64,000 nucleotides of DNA, taken from assembly GCF_013155375.1 (NCBI RefSeq), contig NZ_JABJQY010000001.1, positions 286,280-350,279 on the forward strand. The letters are read 5' to 3'. Below, piece by piece: positions 39,414 to 46,821 of the stretch; the stretch's first letter is position 1; the number at the start of each line of letters is the position of its first letter. This DNA is from Nocardioides sp. zg-1308 (GTDB lineage Bacteria; Actinomycetota; Actinomycetes; Propionibacteriales; Nocardioidaceae). Under the pieces are notes generated by a model that had not been told where the DNA came from, ran no database searches, and worked only from the letters and a program-made list of their open reading frames with translations. The translations under genes and the position numbers were made by a program.

Positions 39414-40565
39414 ATGAGCGAGGAGCGCTGGCTGCGGTGGCTGCCCTTCGGCCTCCTGGGCATGGCCAGCGCGGTCGCCGCCATCGCGTCCCCGGCCCTC
39501 GGCGACGCGGCCGCGGACGTCCCCCCGACGCTCGCGGTCGCGGCCGTCACCGCCGTCTGGATGCTCGTGACGCCGAGCCCCGGTCCGCTCAACTACGCCG
39601 GCCGTACGGCGCTCGCGTTCGTCCTGTGCTGGCTCAACCCGCTCTTCGCGATCTTCGGGTTCTTCGGGTTCATCGACGCCTGGGAGGCGCTCAGCAGGCG
39701 CTGGGTCCACGTCGGGGTCGGCGTCGTGGCGATCACGCAGGCCGGCGCCCAGTCGGGTGGGCTGCCCCCGGAGAGCGCCGGCCAGGCCCTGCTCTTCGTC
39801 GTGCTCGTCGTCGTCAACGGCGGCCTCGCGAGCGGCTTCATGAAGATGGGCCTGCGCACCGAGGAGCGCAACGCCGCGCTCGAGCGGCTCAACGCCGACC
39901 TCGAGCAGGCGCTCGTGGCCAACGACGTGCTGCAGCAGCAGCTGATCGCGCAGGCCCGCGCCACCGGCGTCCAGGAGGAGCGGGCGCGGCTCGCGCGCGA
40001 GATCCACGACACGATCGCCCAGAGCCTCGCCGGCATCGTCACCCAGCTCGAGGCCTCCGTCGGCGGCGAGCGGCAGGAGCGGGCGCTCGCCCTGGCCCGC
40101 GAGGCCCTCGCCGAGGCCCGGCGCTCCATGCTCGACCTCTCCCCCGCCGACCTCGACGGGGCGACCCTCCCCGAGGCGCTCGACGGTGTCGTCGCCGCGT
40201 GGTCGGCGGACCAGTCCGTGCGCGCCGACGTCGTGGTCACCGGAGAGCCGGTGCCGCTGCACCCCGAGGTGGAGGCGACCGTGCTGCGCATCGCGCAGGA
40301 GTCGCTCGCCAACGTCGCCAAGCACGCCGGCGCGCAGCGGGTGGGCGTGACGCTGTCCTACGACGGCGACGAGGTGGTGCTCGACGTGCGCGACGACGGG
40401 GCCGGCTTCGACCTCGGCGCGCCGACCCGCCCCAGCTCCTTCGGCCTGCGCGGCATGCGCCAGCGCGCGGCACGGCTGGCCGGCGACCTCACCCTGGAGT
40501 CCCGGCCCGGTGGCGGCACGGCCGTCTCGGCGCGGCTGCCGGCCCTCGCCCGGGAGGCGGCGTGA
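39414..40565 (+). CDS. sensor histidine kinase (HisKA_3)
   Basis: 383 residues. Four to five N-terminal membrane helices with short loops are followed by a coiled coil (EERNAALERLNADLEQALVA), the H-box RARLAREIHDTIAQSLAGIV, the N-box RIAQESLANVAKHAGA and the G-box FGLRGMRQRAARLAGD. There is no extracellular domain, so it may sense membrane stress or the transporter itself. ATG 39414 has CAAGAT 6 nt upstream; ATG 39375 behind GGGAG, which would couple to the permease stop, is a real alternative. Confidence 0.9.
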   Translation: MSEERWLRWLPFGLLGMASAVAAIASPALGDAAADVPPTLAVAAVTAVWMLVTPSPGPLNYAGRTALAFVLCWLNPLFAIFGFFGFIDAWEALSRRWVHVGVGVVAITQAGAQSGGLPPESAGQALLFVVLVVVNGGLASGFMKMGLRTEERNAALERLNADLEQALVANDVLQQQLIAQARATGVQEERARLAREIHDTIAQSLAGIVTQLEASVGGERQERALALAREALAEARRSMLDLSPADLDGATLPEALDGVVAAWSADQSVRADVVVTGEPVPLHPEVEATVLRIAQESLANVAKHAGAQRVGVTLSYDGDEVVLDVRDDGAGFDLGAPTRPSSFGLRGMRQRAARLAGDLTLESRPGGGTAVSARLPALAREAA

Positions 40566-41188
40566 GCGTGCGGATCGTCGTCGTGGACGACCACCCGGTA
40601 GTGCGCGACGGCGTCCGCAGCATGCTGGCCGGCGTGACCGGCTTCGACGTGGTCGGCGAGGCCGCCAGCGGGCCGGAGGCCGTCGAGGTCGTCATGGCGA
40701 CCGACCCGGACGTCGTCGTCATGGACCTGCGGATGCCCGGGGGCGGCGGCGTCGACGCCGTACGGGCCCTGCGCGAGCGCGGCTCGCGTGCCGCGGTGCT
40801 GGTGCTGACGACGTACGACACCGACTCCGACACCGTCGCGGCGATCGAGGCGGGCGCCACGGGCTACCTGCTGAAGGACACCCCTGCCGGGACCCTCTTC
40901 GACGCCGTCCGGGCGACGGCCGCCGGCGAGACGGTGCTGTCACCGGCCGTCGCGGCGCGGCTCGCCTCCCACGTGCGCCGACCGGCCACGTCGGGCGCGC
41001 TCAGCGCCCGTGAGCGCGAGGTGCTCGGGCTGGTGGCGCGGGGCCGCTCCAACCGGGTGATCGCCGAGGAGCTCTTCGTGAGCGAGGCGACGGTCAAGAC
41101 GCACCTCGTGCACGTCTACGAGAAGCTCGGCGTCAGCGACCGCGCCGCCGCGGTGGCGACGGCTTACGAGCGCGGGATCCTCGGCTGA
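40562..41188 (+). CDS. NarL/FixJ-type response regulator
   Basis: 208 residues. Receiver: IVVVDDHPVVRDGV, phosphoacceptor Asp in VVMDLRMPGGGG, TTYDTDSD and YLLKDTPAG. C-terminal LuxR helix-turn-helix: LSAREREVLGLVARGRSNRV to TVKTHLVHVYEKLG. The GTG at 40562 overlaps the kinase stop by 4 nt. It probably controls the ABC exporter operon it belongs to, perhaps through the palindrome at 37.6 kb. It converges on cysO with a 10-nt gap. Confidence 0.92.
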   Translation: MSVRIVVVDDHPVVRDGVRSMLAGVTGFDVVGEAASGPEAVEVVMATDPDVVVMDLRMPGGGGVDAVRALRERGSRAAVLVLTTYDTDSDTVAAIEAGATGYLLKDTPAGTLFDAVRATAAGETVLSPAVAARLASHVRRPATSGALSAREREVLGLVARGRSNRVIAEELFVSEATVKTHLVHVYEKLGVSDRAAAVATAYERGILG

Positions 41189-41198
41189 CCCGGACGGG

Positions 41199-41486
41199 TC
41201 AGCAGCCGCCCGCGACGGCGGGGAGCACGACGACCTGGTCGCCGTCGGAGAGCTCGGCCTCGAGGCCGCCGATGAAGCGGACGTCCTCGTCGTTGATGTA
41301 GACGTTGACGAAGCGGCGCAGGTCGATGGAGCCGGACTTGTCCTCGACGAGGCGGTCCTTGATGCCCGGGTGGTTGCCCTCGAGGTCGTCGATGAGCTCG
41401 GCCAGGCTGGCGCCGGCGCCCTCGACGGCCTTGGCGCCGTCGGTGTAGGTGCGCAGGATGGTGGGGATCCGGACCTCGATGGCCAT
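41199..41486 (-). CDS. cysO: sulfur carrier protein CysO, encoded with a C-terminal Gly-Gly-Cys
   Basis: 95 residues, MoaD/ThiS beta-grasp fold. VRIPTILRTYTDGAKAVEG, FVNVYINDEDVRFIGGL and DGDQVVVLPAVAGGC match mycobacterial CysO closely. That protein ends in Gly-Gly, which is activated and thiocarboxylated. Here one more codon, TGC, precedes the stop, so the primary product ends in Gly-Gly-Cys. Its partner hydrolase gene mec is directly upstream, with the stop and start sharing one base. Confidence 0.93.
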   Translation of the reverse strand: MAIEVRIPTILRTYTDGAKAVEGAGASLAELIDDLEGNHPGIKDRLVEDKSGSIDLRRFVNVYINDEDVRFIGGLEAELSDGDQVVVLPAVAGGC

Positions 41487-41935
41487 CAGGCTGTGCTCGC
41501 TTCCTGGTGCTCGGGTGTCGGGGTGATCGTGACGTCCTCTTCGGTCACGACACCGTCGACGATTCTGTAGGACCTGAACTCCACCGGGCCGTCACTATTC
41601 CCGTGCTCGCGTGTGCTGACGAGCACGTAGTGGGCGTTCGGCTCGCCGGCGAGGCCGATGTCGGTGCGGCTCGGGTAGGCCTCGGTGGCGGTGTGGGAGT
41701 GGTAGACGACGACCGGCTCCTCGTCGCGCGCGTCCATCTCCTTGTAGAGCGCGAGCAGCTCGCCGGAGTCGAACTCGTAGAACGTCGGGCTGCCGGCGGC
41801 GTTGACCATCGGGATGAACCGCTCCGCCCGGTCGCTGCCCTCGGGACCCGCGACGACGCCGCACGCCTCGTCGGGGTGGTCGCGCTTGGCGTGCGCCACG
41901 ATGGCGTCGTACGTCTCCTGGGCGATGGTCAGCAC
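41486..41935 (-). CDS. mec: CysO-cysteine hydrolase Mec (JAMM/MPN metalloprotease)
   Basis: 149 residues. PDEACG supplies the catalytic Glu (E23), and HSHTATEAYPSRTD holds H79, H81 and D92 of the JAMM zinc site. In M. tuberculosis Mec releases cysteine from the CysO-cysteine adduct. Here it should also be able to trim the encoded Cys from CysO. GTG 41935 is preferred to the longer frame because TACCCT lies 6 nt upstream and the length then equals the mycobacterial enzyme. It is followed directly by cysO. Confidence 0.93.
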   Translation of the reverse strand: MLTIAQETYDAIVAHAKRDHPDEACGVVAGPEGSDRAERFIPMVNAAGSPTFYEFDSGELLALYKEMDARDEEPVVVYHSHTATEAYPSRTDIGLAGEPNAHYVLVSTREHGNSDGPVEFRSYRIVDGVVTEEDVTITPTPEHQEASTA

Positions 41936-42028
41936 GGGCCAAGGGTAGGTCGCCCACCGATGCCGACGCTCCACGTCTCAGCACATAGCCTTGACGTCGA
42001 GAGAGCTCGTGCACGGGGGAAGGATCCG

Positions 42029-43282
42029 ATGTCGCTGCGTGAGGTGCCGCCGCCACTGACCCGCCGCGGCATACCCCTCGAGCGCGACCTGCGGGTCCTG
42101 GCGCTCGGCTCCTTCGCCAACCGCTTCGGCGCCGGCGCCGTGATGACGACCAGCGCCCTCTACTTCACCCGCCAGGTCGGCTTCTCGGCCGCGGAGGTCG
42201 CCCTCGCGCTGTCGGTGGCGGCGATCGTCGGGATCGTGGTGCAGGTCCCCGCCGGCCACCTCGGCGACAGCCGCGGTCCGCGCCGGGTGCTGACCATCTG
42301 CATGACCGGAGCCGCCCTCACCAGTGCTCTGCCCGTGCTGGCGCGGACGCCGTGGCAGCTCGCCCTGCTGCTGGGCCTGCTGGCGCTGTTCGAGCGCTCG
42401 GCGGGATCGGTGCAGCAGGGAGTCATCGCCCAGCTCGCCACGGGTGGGCGGGGCGTGCTGTTCAAGGCCTACCTCCGCGCGGTGACCAACACCGCGATCG
42501 GCCTGGGCTCGGTGTTCGGCGGTGCCGCGCTGGTGATCGACGAGTCGTGGGCCTACGTCTCCGTCTTCGTGCTCAACGCGCTCTTCACCGGCTTCGCGGC
42601 GTGGAACTCCACGCGCCTGCCCGACCTGCCGGCCTACGTGCGGGTCGAGGGCGAGCCGCGGCTCGCCGTGCTGCGCGACTGGCCGTACGTCGTCGTGGTG
42701 GCCGTGACCGGGCTGTTCTCGCTGCACTTCTTCGTCATGGAGCTCGGGCTGGCGCTCTACATCTCCGAGCGGACGTCGGCCCCGCCCGTCATGGTGGCCG
42801 TCCTCCTCGTGGTGAACACCGCGTGCGTCGCGCTCTTCCAGGTGCGCCTCTCCCGCCGCGCCGACTCCGTCGAGGCGGGCGCCCGCGCGCTGGTGCGGGG
42901 CGCGGTGTGGATCGCCGCGGGCTTCGCGATCGTGGCGCTGGCCGACCGCGGCGACGCCACCTTCGCCGTCGTCGTGCTCGTCATCGGCTCGCTGGTCCAC
43001 GTCGTCGGCGAGATGATCGGCTCCGGCGGACAGTGGGGCCTGCAGATGGGGCTCGCGCCGCACGAGCGCCAGGGCCAGTACCAGGGCTTCGCCGGCCTCG
43101 GCTTCAGCGTCATCGCCGTGGTCGGGCCGCCGGTCGTCACGCTGCTGTGCGTCGAGATGGGCGAGACGGGCTGGCTGGTCCTGGCCGCCCTGATGCTCGC
43201 CATCGCGCTGGTCTCGGTGCCGGTCTCGCGCTGGGCGCTGGCCTCACGCGAGCGCTACGGCGTGCTGACCCACTCCGGCTGA
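42029..43282 (+). CDS. MFS transporter
   Basis: 417 residues with about 12 membrane helices. GSFANRFGAGAVMTTSALYF starts the first helix, and GHLGDSRGPRRVL is the MFS loop 2-3 signature (GxLaDrxGrkxxl). The substrate is unknown; the general pattern is that of drug or metabolite exporters. AGGA lies 5 nt before the ATG (GGGGAAGGATCCG), so it is leadered, unlike its neighbours. It is divergent from mec. Confidence 0.88.
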   Translation: MSLREVPPPLTRRGIPLERDLRVLALGSFANRFGAGAVMTTSALYFTRQVGFSAAEVALALSVAAIVGIVVQVPAGHLGDSRGPRRVLTICMTGAALTSALPVLARTPWQLALLLGLLALFERSAGSVQQGVIAQLATGGRGVLFKAYLRAVTNTAIGLGSVFGGAALVIDESWAYVSVFVLNALFTGFAAWNSTRLPDLPAYVRVEGEPRLAVLRDWPYVVVVAVTGLFSLHFFVMELGLALYISERTSAPPVMVAVLLVVNTACVALFQVRLSRRADSVEAGARALVRGAVWIAAGFAIVALADRGDATFAVVVLVIGSLVHVVGEMIGSGGQWGLQMGLAPHERQGQYQGFAGLGFSVIAVVGPPVVTLLCVEMGETGWLVLAALMLAIALVSVPVSRWALASRERYGVLTHSG

Positions 43283-43300
43283 GCCCGACCGGTCAGCCGG

Positions 43301-44506
43301 TCAGGCGCGGATCGCGGCCGGGATCCCGTCGGAGAAGACCTCGGGCGTCGCCGGGAACGACTCCGAGACGCCGAGCGAGTGCCGGACGGCCGACCACGCC
43401 GCCGCGCAGGCGTCGAGGAGGTCGTCCTCCCCGAAGCCCGCGCCGCGGAACCACGGCGGCGCGACGATGCCGTGCGCGGCCAGCGCCTCGCGGCGGGCTC
43501 GTACGCCGTCCGCGTCCTTCTTGCGGGCCAGCACCGGTGCCCCGGCCATCCGCGCGAAGCTCACCTCTGGGTGCACCTCCACGACCTCCACGCCGGGCCG
43601 CGAGCGCACCCACGCGTCCACCTGCAGGACCTTCTCGCGCAGGGCGTACGCCTGCGCGCTGACGCTGGTGCGTCCGTCGGTCGCCGCGAGGTTGGCCGCG
43701 CGGCCCTCCTCGTAGGTCGCGGCCTCGAGCGCCGCCCGCACCGGGGTGGAGAAGAGTGACGAGGACTTGCCGACCAGCACCCGGCGCGCCTCGGCGTCGG
43801 CCTGCCGGCCGCCGGTGTCCGGCAGGCCGATCGGGATGTCGATGGCGACCACGGACACCGCGTGCAGCTCGCGCACGAGGGCGACGAGCTCGGCGATCGT
43901 GCGTCCGACGAAGACCGACGCCCGGCGGTCGACGTCGAGCACGACCCCCACCCAGCCGCCGGGGCAGGCGTCGACGCCGAGCACGGGCTCGTCGGGTGCG
44001 AGGACCGGTGGCGGCTCGACCTCGTCCTGACCGGCGGGCGCGACGAACCGGGCCTCCCGCTCCCCGCTCAGCGCCGCGTCGATCCGGGCGAGCATCACCT
44101 CCGGCATCGGCGGCAGGCTGCCGATGGGCCACCACCGCACGTCGGTCGACTCGTCGTCGGCGACGTGGGCCTCGCCGTCGAGCCAGGTGCAGGCGAAGGT
44201 GAGGTCGAGGTAGGTCGCCCGGTCACCGTTGACGTGCAGGATCTCGCCGTGGACGGCGGTCGAGGCCAGCCGGTCGACCCGGATCGTGACGCCGGCCTCC
44301 TCCATCGCCTCGCGGGCGGCGGCGACGGCGGGTTCCTCCCCCGGGTCCGGGATCCCGGTCACGGGCCCCCAGGCGCCGTTGTCGGAGCGCTTGACCAGCA
44401 GCAGCTCGTCGCCGCGCCGGACGACAGCGGTGACGCCGGGCAGCCACAGCGGGTCGTGGCCGATCTTCTCGCGGATCGCGAGGACGAAGTCGGGGACGGG
44501 ACTCAC
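43301..44506 (-). CDS. NUDIX hydrolase fused to a DUF429 domain
   Basis: 401 residues. Residues 1 to about 155 are a NUDIX domain whose box at 51-73 fits GX5EX7REUXEEXGU at all fixed positions, so it should cleave a nucleoside diphosphate derivative. Residues about 172-401 begin VLGVDACPGGWVGVVLD and continue VVAIDIPIGLPDTGGRQAD, the RNase H-like DUF429 pattern of predicted nucleases, with acidic residues preserved. An Ala/Pro/Glu linker joins them. I know of no role for the combination. It lies just upstream of the MFS gene end (convergent) and behind the DUF2017 gene. Confidence 0.86.
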   Translation of the reverse strand: MSPVPDFVLAIREKIGHDPLWLPGVTAVVRRGDELLLVKRSDNGAWGPVTGIPDPGEEPAVAAAREAMEEAGVTIRVDRLASTAVHGEILHVNGDRATYLDLTFACTWLDGEAHVADDESTDVRWWPIGSLPPMPEVMLARIDAALSGEREARFVAPAGQDEVEPPPVLAPDEPVLGVDACPGGWVGVVLDVDRRASVFVGRTIAELVALVRELHAVSVVAIDIPIGLPDTGGRQADAEARRVLVGKSSSLFSTPVRAALEAATYEEGRAANLAATDGRTSVSAQAYALREKVLQVDAWVRSRPGVEVVEVHPEVSFARMAGAPVLARKKDADGVRARREALAAHGIVAPPWFRGAGFGEDDLLDACAAAWSAVRHSLGVSESFPATPEVFSDGIPAAIRA

Positions 44507-44524
44507 CCGGCGCTCACCCGGCGC

Positions 44525-45121
44525 TCACCGCTCGCCCATGAGGGCCTCGACCACGGTCTCCTGGAGGTAGCCCACCCACTCGTAGATGTCGTGCGCCTGG
44601 GCGCGCGGGTCGTCGTCGGGCAGCGTGTGCCAGTAGTGCTCGTCGCCGGCCTCCACGCCGAGCCGGGTGGCGAGGGCGAGCCGGATGTCGGTGAAGGCCC
44701 GCATCCACGTCTCGGCCTCGTCGGGGGTGAGCTCCACGTCGATGACGAGCCCGTCCTCGTCGAGCTCGGGCGGCAGCCCGGCGTCCTCGAGCGTGTCGAT
44801 GACCAGCCCGGACGCGGCCGCCTTGCCGTCGCGGAGGCCGCCCTCGGTGAAGCGGCGGAAGTCCGCGGCCGCCTCCTCGTCCTCGGGGTAGGCGGTGGGG
44901 AACAGGCGCGCCAGGACCGGGTCCTCCGGGATCGTCGTGGCGCCGGAGAACTCGACCATCAGGGCGTCGAAGGCGTCCGCGCTCGGCCCTGCCGGCTCGG
45001 CCCGCTCGTTGCGGAGCAGCTCCACCATCTGCGAGGCCAGCGAGCGCAGCAGGTCGGCCTCGAAGCCGGTGAAGGTGGCGATGACCCGGTCCGAGCGGCG
45101 GTGCCGCTCGAAGCCGCTCAC
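44525..45121 (-). CDS. DUF2017 family protein
   Basis: 198 residues, alpha-helical. [21 protein letters not shown] starts the domain, and [19 protein letters not shown] with [15 protein letters not shown] ends it. DUF2017 is conserved next to clpS in actinobacteria but has no known activity. The GTG at 45121 overlaps the clpS stop by 4 nt, so the two proteins are probably made together and may cooperate in Clp proteolysis. Confidence 0.88.
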   Translation of the reverse strand: MSGFERHRRSDRVIATFTGFEADLLRSLASQMVELLRNERAEPAGPSADAFDALMVEFSGATTIPEDPVLARLFPTAYPEDEEAAADFRRFTEGGLRDGKAAASGLVIDTLEDAGLPPELDEDGLVIDVELTPDEAETWMRAFTDIRLALATRLGVEAGDEHYWHTLPDDDPRAQAHDIYEWVGYLQETVVEALMGER

Positions 45122-45423
45122 GAGGCCTTCTCCATCGTGGCCCACAGGCCGTACTCGTGCATGGCCTGCACGTCGCGCTCCATCTCCTCGCGGGTGCCGG
45201 TCGACACGACCGACCTGCCGTCGTTGTGCACCTCCAGCATGAGCTTCTCGGCCTTGGCCTTGTCGTAGCCGAAGTACTTCTGGAAGACGTAGGAGACGTA
45301 GGACATGAGGTTGACCGGGTCGTCCCAGACGAGGGTCACCCACGGCTTGGCCAGGAAGGTGATCTCGTCGGGGGTCAGGGTCGGCTCGACCTCTACGGGA
45401 CTGGCGGCTGACACGTGGCCCAT
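45118..45423 (-). CDS. clpS: ATP-dependent Clp protease adaptor ClpS
   Basis: 101 residues. [20 protein letters not shown] contains the Asn-Asp-type substrate pocket region (DDPVNLM), and [19 protein letters not shown] with [19 protein letters not shown] completes the fold. It delivers N-end rule substrates to ClpCP/ClpAP. The start at 45423 is only 18 bp from the divergent pncB start, so the two promoters must overlap. Confidence 0.95.
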   Translation of the reverse strand: MGHVSAASPVEVEPTLTPDEITFLAKPWVTLVWDDPVNLMSYVSYVFQKYFGYDKAKAEKLMLEVHNDGRSVVSTGTREEMERDVQAMHEYGLWATMEKAS

Positions 45424-45441
45424 GGTGGCACAGTGTGCGTC

Positions 45442-46743
45442 GTGACGAGCTCCCCCCGTACGTCAGCGGCGCTGCTGACCGACCACTACGAGCTGACCAT
45501 GGTCCAGGCCGCTCGCCAGGCCGGCACGGCCGACCGGAGGGCGGTGTTCGAGCTGTTCCCGCGGCGGCTGCCGCAGGGCCGCCGCTACGGCGTCGTGGCC
45601 GGCGTCGGGCGGGCGCTGGACGCCCTCGAGGCGTTCCGGTTCGACCCCGCCACGGTGGCCGCGCTGGACGGCGTCGTCGACCCCGGCATGCTCGAGTGGC
45701 TGGCCTCCTACCGCTTCTCGGGCGACGTCTGGGGCTACGCCGAGGGCGAGGCCTACTTCCCCTACTCCCCCCTGCTCGTGGTCGAGGGCACCTTCGCCGA
45801 GGCGGTGCTGCTCGAGACGGTGCTGCTGTCCATCTACAACCACGACTCGGCCATCGCCTCCGCCGCCTCGCGGATGGTCGTCGCCGCAGGCGAGCGCCCG
45901 TGCATCGAGATGGGCTCGCGGCGCACCCACGAGGAGGCGGCGGTCGCGGCGGCGCGGGCGGCGTACGTCGCGGGGTTCGAGGCCACCAGCAACCTCGCCG
46001 CGCGGGCGCGCCACGGCGTGCCGTCGACCGGCACGGCGGCGCACTCGTTCACGCTGCTCCACGACGCCGAGGCCGACGCCTTCCGCGCGCAGGTGCAGAG
46101 CCTCGGCGTCGGCACCACGCTGCTCGTCGACACCTACGACGTCACCGAGGCCGTACGGCTGGCGGTCGAGGTGGCCGGCACCGGCCTCGGCGCGGTCCGG
46201 CTCGACTCCGGCGACCTGGGCGAGTTGGCCCGCGAGGTCCGTGCGCAGCTCGACGGCCTCGGCGCGACCGGCACCCGCATCGTGGTGACCAGCGACCTCG
46301 ACGAGCACGCGATCGCCAGCCTCGCGTCGGCGCCCGTCGACGCCTACGGCGTGGGCACCCAGCTGGTGACGGGCTCCGGGCACCCCACCTGCGGCTTCGT
46401 CTACAAGCTCGTCGCCCGCGAGGGCGACGACGGCGAGCTGGTCTCGGTGGCGAAGAAGTCGACCGACAAGCAGTCGATCGGCGGCCGCAAGTACGCCCTG
46501 CGCCGCCGCAGCGCCGCGGGCGTCGCCGAGGCCGAGGTGGTCGGCATCGGCTCGCCGCCCGAGGACGACGGCGACGACCGCCCGCTGCTCGTCCCTCTCG
46601 TCGAGCGCGGCGAGGTCGTCGGGCGGACGACGCTCGAGGAGGCCCGCGCGCGCCACCGCAGCTCGCTCGCGGAGCTGCCGCGGGAGGTCACGATGATGTC
46701 GGCCGGCGAGGCCGCCATCCCCACGGTGCACCTCGGTCCCTGA
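45442..46743 (+). CDS. pncB: nicotinate phosphoribosyltransferase
   Basis: 433 residues. [18 protein letters not shown] is the family start, [19 protein letters not shown] contains the active-site region with His, [18 protein letters not shown] binds the phosphoribosyl phosphate, and [10 protein letters not shown] follows. It converts nicotinic acid to NaMN for NAD salvage in the cytoplasm. The GTG at 45442 has CACAGT 7 nt upstream. It faces clpS, as I recall for mycobacterial pncB1. pncA for the preceding step lies 4.3 kb downstream. Confidence 0.95.
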   Translation: MTSSPRTSAALLTDHYELTMVQAARQAGTADRRAVFELFPRRLPQGRRYGVVAGVGRALDALEAFRFDPATVAALDGVVDPGMLEWLASYRFSGDVWGYAEGEAYFPYSPLLVVEGTFAEAVLLETVLLSIYNHDSAIASAASRMVVAAGERPCIEMGSRRTHEEAAVAAARAAYVAGFEATSNLAARARHGVPSTGTAAHSFTLLHDAEADAFRAQVQSLGVGTTLLVDTYDVTEAVRLAVEVAGTGLGAVRLDSGDLGELAREVRAQLDGLGATGTRIVVTSDLDEHAIASLASAPVDAYGVGTQLVTGSGHPTCGFVYKLVAREGDDGELVSVAKKSTDKQSIGGRKYALRRRSAAGVAEAEVVGIGSPPEDDGDDRPLLVPLVERGEVVGRTTLEEARARHRSSLAELPREVTMMSAGEAAIPTVHLGP

Positions 46744-46821
46744 ACGCACCCGCCGTGACCTCTCGCCAGGTCCGGCGCAATTGCAGTGCCGCTCGGGCTC
46801 CCCGGCTGCCATCATCGGTGG

